The notes beneath the pieces were generated by a model. It saw only the letters and a program-made list of their open reading frames with translations, ran no database searches and was not told the DNA's origin. The position numbers and the translations under genes were made by a program. From UQRS01 sp050946935 (GTDB lineage Bacteria > Bacillota > Clostridia > Oscillospirales > Acutalibacteraceae): a DNA stretch of 64,000 bases. The stretch spans positions 124,001 through 188,000 of the forward strand of contig JBMNVR010000001.1 in assembly GCA_050946935.1 (NCBI GenBank). The letters are read 5' to 3'. Below are positions 60,542 to 64,000 of the stretch, piece after piece. How positions within the stretch are numbered: the first letter of the stretch is position 1; every line of letters begins with the position of its first letter.

Positions 60542-63016
60542 TTATCCCGCAACAATCAGCGCACGCAGGGCCACAACGTCAGAGACGGTCAGGGCGCTGT
60601 CGCTGCTTTCCAGATTGCCGGCCTCAAACTCGCGTTCCGTCCAACTGCCGCCTACGATCAGCTTGCGCAGCTCGACGACATCGGATACCGTCACAGTGCC
60701 GTCACCGTCCACATCGCCGGGTTTTACGGTTTGCACATCATACCGAATGGTGTAGGTCACGCCGTGATGACCGGTAAGACTCTCCACGCTGACATAGGCA
60801 ACCGGGTTCAGCCGCGTCGCCTGTGTAACATGCAGCTTATAATCCCCGTCGGAGGTTACCGTCAGCCGGGGAAAATCATAAGAATCGGCCTTTACCGTAT
60901 ATTCAGTCGTGTCGGCGTTAAAATCCGCAAGCGGCTGACCGTCGAGCAGAATACCGCTGACGCTGACCTCCTCGCCGGTGGTCATGATCTCATTCACTTT
61001 TTCGGCGAACTTTTCCGCCACCTTGGCATATCCGGTGTCGTTGGGATGCAGGCCGTCTCCAAACCATTCCGAATGTCCCTCGGTAAAGCTGTGCATATCC
61101 AGAATATCCAAACCATACTCCTCCGCCAGCTTGCGGATAATCGGGATGGTGCCGTTTACATTATTACTTTCGCGGCCGTCGCTCGCGTCATTGTACGAGG
61201 TCATCGGCAGGCAAAGCACAATCTTGGGAGAGGACGGCATCGCCTGATACCGTTCAATCAGCTTTCTGTAACCGGTCTCAAACAATTCGGGAAAATCCAC
61301 ATCGGTTTGATTCCAGTAATCCTTCCAGGCGTCGTTGGTGCCCAGCATCATAAAGACAAGATCGGGGTTGGAATTCATTCCCGTGATATAGCCGTTGGTC
61401 GTGATATAAGGCAGCCAGCAGGCTTCCTCCGACGCAAAAGCACCGCTGGTGCCGGCGTTGGTCACGGCATACCCATTGCCCAGCAGCCGCTGCAACTGAG
61501 AAGGATAGTTGGCCGCGCCGGAAGAAGCACCGATTCCCTCGGTAATGCTGTCCCCCACACAGGTAATCCGGAAGGTCTCTTCCTCCATCTCCGCCATTCT
61601 TTCCCGCGCGGATTCCAGCTTATCCACATCCTGCACCGCCAGCCGGCTGACGTCCAGCCGGCTGACGTCGTCCAGCTGGTCATAGAATTCGATCGCCGTC
61701 TGGGCGGTCATCACATCCTCACTGAACAGGTAGACCGGCAGCTTGTCGATCGCCCTTTGGGCGACCCGGATTTGGGATTTCTGCTCATCGGTCAGGCTAT
61801 CCTCCAAATAAACGGTCACATGATAGGTCTTATCTTCACCGGTGGCACTGGTAATCACCAGGTCGTCCGGCTCGCTGAAATTAAATATATCGGTCAGTTG
61901 GTCGTCGTCCGAAAAACGCAGGGTCAGTTCCAGCGCCGAGAGGTCGGCTCCCGCAGCCGCGAGAATATTTATACTCTCCCCGTCTACAGCCGCGCCGATC
62001 ACCGACGGGCCGGCAACTGAGGTAACCGTATTGACCCGGCTGACAACCGAAGCCTCTCCCTCAGGCGAGACGATGGCCACCAGATTTTCAAAATCCTGGC
62101 ACAGATAGCCGTCCTCGGTTTCGTACGGATTGGAAACCGGCAAGCCGGAAACCGAAAACCGATCGGGGTTCGCGGTGTCCAGATTTTTCCAGGTCGAGGC
62201 CCAGGCGGTCAGCAGTTCGTCGGCGATGATATACGCCTCTTCCCCTTTGGCCACAACATAGGAGATGCCGTACGCTTTGTCCAGGCCGCGGTTGGCCTGG
62301 GCCGAGGCGCCGGTGCTGTCCGGGCCGAAATATTCCTGATACGCGTATCCGTCGTAATATTCGCAGGCGCTGACCGCGTAGCCCAGGTTGGCACCCATAT
62401 ATGCACAGGTGGCAAACAACTTCTGCATGGTCGCCTTGGTCGCCGAGTCCAGCGCGCCGGCACCCGGCGTGCTGCCCGTGCGGCGCACTTCAGTTCCGTC
62501 AGGATCACGGGTAAACGCGCCGGCGGCCGTCTGCTGATACAGCTTGGCCACGCCGGTGGTCGGATCGGTCCATGTGAACTGATTGTTATATAAGGCGATT
62601 ACACCACCCATTTTTACAGCAAAATAATCCCGTGCCGTAAATGCAATTCCGGGAAAAGGACAAACAATCGCCGCCCATTTGCGCCCTTCGTGCCCCCAGG
62701 GGTTGCCAACATTGTTGCTGTCGGCGCCGCTGAATTGGGCGTTGACTATGTCGCCATAATTGGAGAAGCTCTCCATCTCACCGAGGTTGTAGCCGTCGGC
62801 GAGCTGTGCGGCATACTCATCCTTAATTGCCTGAACCGTGGCGTTCTTCTCCTCGGTCGTAGCGGCCGCAACCCACGCGGGAGAAGTCCCGGAGGTCGCA
62901 TTAAAATCCGCCCATGTGAACGTGTCCAGCGCAATAGCCGCGGCACTTATCACGCTGCTGAAAACCAGCGCCGCCGTAAGCAAAAGCCCCATGGCACCCC
63001 TTGCAAATTTCCTCAT
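60542..63016 (-). CDS. Secreted SGNH/GDSL esterase with N-terminal shared module and C-terminal dockerin
   Basis: An 824-residue exported protein. Signal peptide about 1-28; an N-terminal module (about 70-300) with NVGNPWG, FPGIAF and a YQQ strand that is also found in the LamG protein at 57.1 kb; a beta-rich spacer; an SGNH hydrolase domain with S490 (GDSITEG), the oxyanion Gly in NAGTSGA, N561 (GTND) and D654-x-x-H657 (DGLH); a cadherin-like beta domain; and a dockerin whose first repeat is DVDGDGTVTVSD and second is degenerate (NLESSDSALTVSD). SGNH enzymes of this type remove acetyl or feruloyl esters from plant polysaccharides. The start ATG at 63016 has AAAGGG about 12 nt upstream. Confidence 0.92.
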   Translation of the reverse strand: MRKFARGAMGLLLTAALVFSSVISAAAIALDTFTWADFNATSGTSPAWVAAATTEEKNATVQAIKDEYAAQLADGYNLGEMESFSNYGDIVNAQFSGADSNNVGNPWGHEGRKWAAIVCPFPGIAFTARDYFAVKMGGVIALYNNQFTWTDPTTGVAKLYQQTAAGAFTRDPDGTEVRRTGSTPGAGALDSATKATMQKLFATCAYMGANLGYAVSACEYYDGYAYQEYFGPDSTGASAQANRGLDKAYGISYVVAKGEEAYIIADELLTAWASTWKNLDTANPDRFSVSGLPVSNPYETEDGYLCQDFENLVAIVSPEGEASVVSRVNTVTSVAGPSVIGAAVDGESINILAAAGADLSALELTLRFSDDDQLTDIFNFSEPDDLVITSATGEDKTYHVTVYLEDSLTDEQKSQIRVAQRAIDKLPVYLFSEDVMTAQTAIEFYDQLDDVSRLDVSRLAVQDVDKLESARERMAEMEEETFRITCVGDSITEGIGASSGAANYPSQLQRLLGNGYAVTNAGTSGAFASEEACWLPYITTNGYITGMNSNPDLVFMMLGTNDAWKDYWNQTDVDFPELFETGYRKLIERYQAMPSSPKIVLCLPMTSYNDASDGRESNNVNGTIPIIRKLAEEYGLDILDMHSFTEGHSEWFGDGLHPNDTGYAKVAEKFAEKVNEIMTTGEEVSVSGILLDGQPLADFNADTTEYTVKADSYDFPRLTVTSDGDYKLHVTQATRLNPVAYVSVESLTGHHGVTYTIRYDVQTVKPGDVDGDGTVTVSDVVELRKLIVGGSWTEREFEAGNLESSDSALTVSDVVALRALIVAG

Positions 63017-63110
63017 TTTTAAAACCATCCCTTTCACCCATGATCCTCTGAAGTTTCTGTTGCGGCAACGCAGTATGCAAAGAGCCCCTGCCGCAATATG
63101 TACAATGCAA

Positions 63111-63138
63111 TTATAACAAAAAACCGATGGTAGTCAAC
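63111..63138 (-). promoter_or_regulatory. Promoter of the SGNH esterase gene
   Basis: Minus strand TTGACT, 16-nt spacer, TATAAT, about 95 bp before the start codon. Confidence 0.7.
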
Positions 63139-63239
63139 CAAAAATCCGGCGAAAAAGCAAAAAATCCAAAAAATATGCGCCAGATCGCTCTTCAAAACAG
63201 CCATATCGCGTACAGCGGATATTTTTTTGCCGGCGCGAC

Positions 63240-63322
63240 CCTCCCAAATGTCGTGTAAGGCGGCGAGAGGACGGCATTTTTAATCGTGTTTTTATTGCGG
63301 TATCGCAAAACAAATAAAAAAC
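63240..63322 (+). repeat. Degenerate copy of the 137-bp repeat family (B part)
   Basis: GGCATTTTTAATCGTGTTTTTATTGCGGTATCGCAA-type sequence (read in two pieces) parallels GGCGTTTAAATCCTGTTTTTATTGCGGAGCAAT of the tandem array and follows a similar G-rich stretch. The CATGC hairpin is lost. Confidence 0.45.
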
Positions 63323-63345
63323 GGATGAACCCAAATGCGAGAGCC

Positions 63346-63402
63346 ACATAAGGATGTTTCTTATGTAAGGTACGGTGTAACCTCAGAATTGGGGTTGCAC
63401 CG
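63346..63402. other. Palindromic cluster at the edge of the recombinase gene
   Basis: ACATAAG-GATGTTT-CTTATGT is directly followed by GGTACGGTGTAACC ... GGTTGCACCG, two hairpins just after the recombinase stop. They may be a terminator, an end sequence or attachment site of an integrative element. Nothing else is visible in the gene-free stretch 63017-63412 beyond the promoter and repeat copy already listed. Confidence 0.4.
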
Positions 63403-63412
63403 TTTCCTTTTG

Positions 63413-64000
63413 TTATGCTACGAACTTGAAGTTTTGCGGGTTTTGCTTGATTTCCTCCATCATAGCGAGGATTTCCTTTTCCGTAGGAATATCAATCATA
63501 CCAACCGCCGTGAAATAAATATCCACCTTGACTTTGATATGGCCGCTGGAACGATCACTGTTGTGAACCTCGATACGCTGAATGAGAGAATTTACGATTG
63601 TTGGCGTAAGTTCTTGAATATCGGTAGTTTCACGAAGTGTTTTCAGAATCAGGCGCATATCAACCGTTTTCTGTTTCGCTGTTTCTAAGGATTTTCTGCT
63701 TGTCTCAACGGTTTCTATCAAAGCCTTTTGCTCACTCTCATAATTTTGCATCATACGCTGATAGCGTTCCGTTGACAGGCGACCGAGTGCTTCATCCTCA
63801 TAAATTTTTGAGATCAGTCGGTCAAGCTCTTTGATGCGCTTTTCGCCGTTCTCTACCATAGAGGATAACCGCTTGAATTCCGTCTGCTGCATTGCGCTGT
63901 TTTTCTTTGCCGCAAGGTAGAGAAATATTGATTCGTGACACCGTACAAAGTCCACCAGATCGCTGATAGCTTCCAGCACGATTTTTTCAAGCATTATATT
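63413..64000 (-). CDS. Large serine recombinase, C-terminal part (truncated by window end)
   Basis: The last 195 or so codons of a large serine (resolvase/invertase-type) site-specific recombinase, similar to those of clostridial conjugative or mobilisable transposons. Visible are a long coiled-coil region (ENGEKRIKELDRLISKIYEDE, KALIETVETSRKSLE in overlapping pieces) and the C-terminal DUF4368-like block (TPTIVNSLIQRIEVHNSD, then VKVDIYFTAVGMIDIP) typical of these proteins. The catalytic N-terminal domain is beyond the window; the frame has no stop up to base 64000. The AT-richer composition differs from the surrounding chromosome, in line with a mobile element. Confidence 0.88.
   Translation of the reverse strand, partial: NIMLEKIVLEAISDLVDFVRCHESIFLYLAAKKNSAMQQTEFKRLSSMVENGEKRIKELDRLISKIYEDEALGRLSTERYQRMMQNYESEQKALIETVETSRKSLETAKQKTVDMRLILKTLRETTDIQELTPTIVNSLIQRIEVHNSDRSSGHIKVKVDIYFTAVGMIDIPTEKEILAMMEEIKQNPQNFKFVA

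Overview
The window looks like a piece of a GC-rich Firmicute chromosome from the class Clostridia, probably an uncultured Oscillospirales/Ruminococcaceae-like gut or rumen anaerobe. The evidence is strong GGAGG-type ribosome binding sites, TTGACA/TATAAT promoters, GNRA-capped hairpins, typical clostridial housekeeping genes (prfA, DUF951, rsmA, glyA, a CotH kinase), and secreted glycosidases and an esterase ending in type I dockerin repeats. Assignment is by protein recognition only; no marker gene was searched. No rRNA, tRNA or CRISPR array was seen.

Layout. 1-12.0 kb (minus strand): a housekeeping cluster with an Orn/Lys/Arg decarboxylase-like enzyme (cut by the window edge), M18 aminopeptidase, lytic transglycosylase, coaE, threonylcarbamoyl-AMP synthase, a cell-wall amidase, prfA, DUF951, a membrane protein, rsmA, a PBP and an FHA-FtsW fusion. 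It reads away from glyA through divergent promoters. 12.3-14.1 kb: glyA and a GtrA protein. 14.3-23.8 kb: a carbohydrate locus with a 1,852-residue dockerin-bearing GH2 beta-galactosidase that has a LamG domain inside its catalytic barrel, a cytoplasmic partner, a divergent AraC regulator and an atypical alanine racemase homologue. 23.9-26.2 kb: a SpoVB-like flippase and a five-fold, exactly periodic 137-bp tandem repeat. 26.3-33.4 kb: pstSCAB-phoU-phoBR, with a circularly permuted PstS. 33.5-40.2 kb: an AraC regulator, a 1,663-residue dockerin-bearing GH31 enzyme, and dCMP deaminase.

40.4-51.1 kb is the most interesting block. A cyclic di-GMP-I riboswitch followed by a conditional terminator leads an eight-gene operon: VTC-domain protein, DUF4956 membrane protein, CotH kinase, membrane-anchored clan-A glycosidase, HEAT-like protein, processive GT2 synthase, DivIVA-like coiled coil, and a membrane EAL phosphodiesterase with a degenerate GGDEF. 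It reads as a c-di-GMP-switched surface-polymer system, with a built-in phosphodiesterase for feedback and protein- or polyphosphate-type phosphorylation modules. The product is unknown.

51.2-56.7 kb: an MBL-fold hydrolase and a three-gene redox operon (OYE-type flavoenzyme, SDR, FAD flavoprotein) behind a clear promoter and an upstream 24-bp inverted repeat. 57-63 kb: two large secreted proteins (a LamG protein and a dockerin-bearing SGNH esterase) that share an unrecognised module and are separated by IS remnants. 63.4 kb to the end: the C-terminal part of a large serine recombinase, probably the edge of an integrative element.
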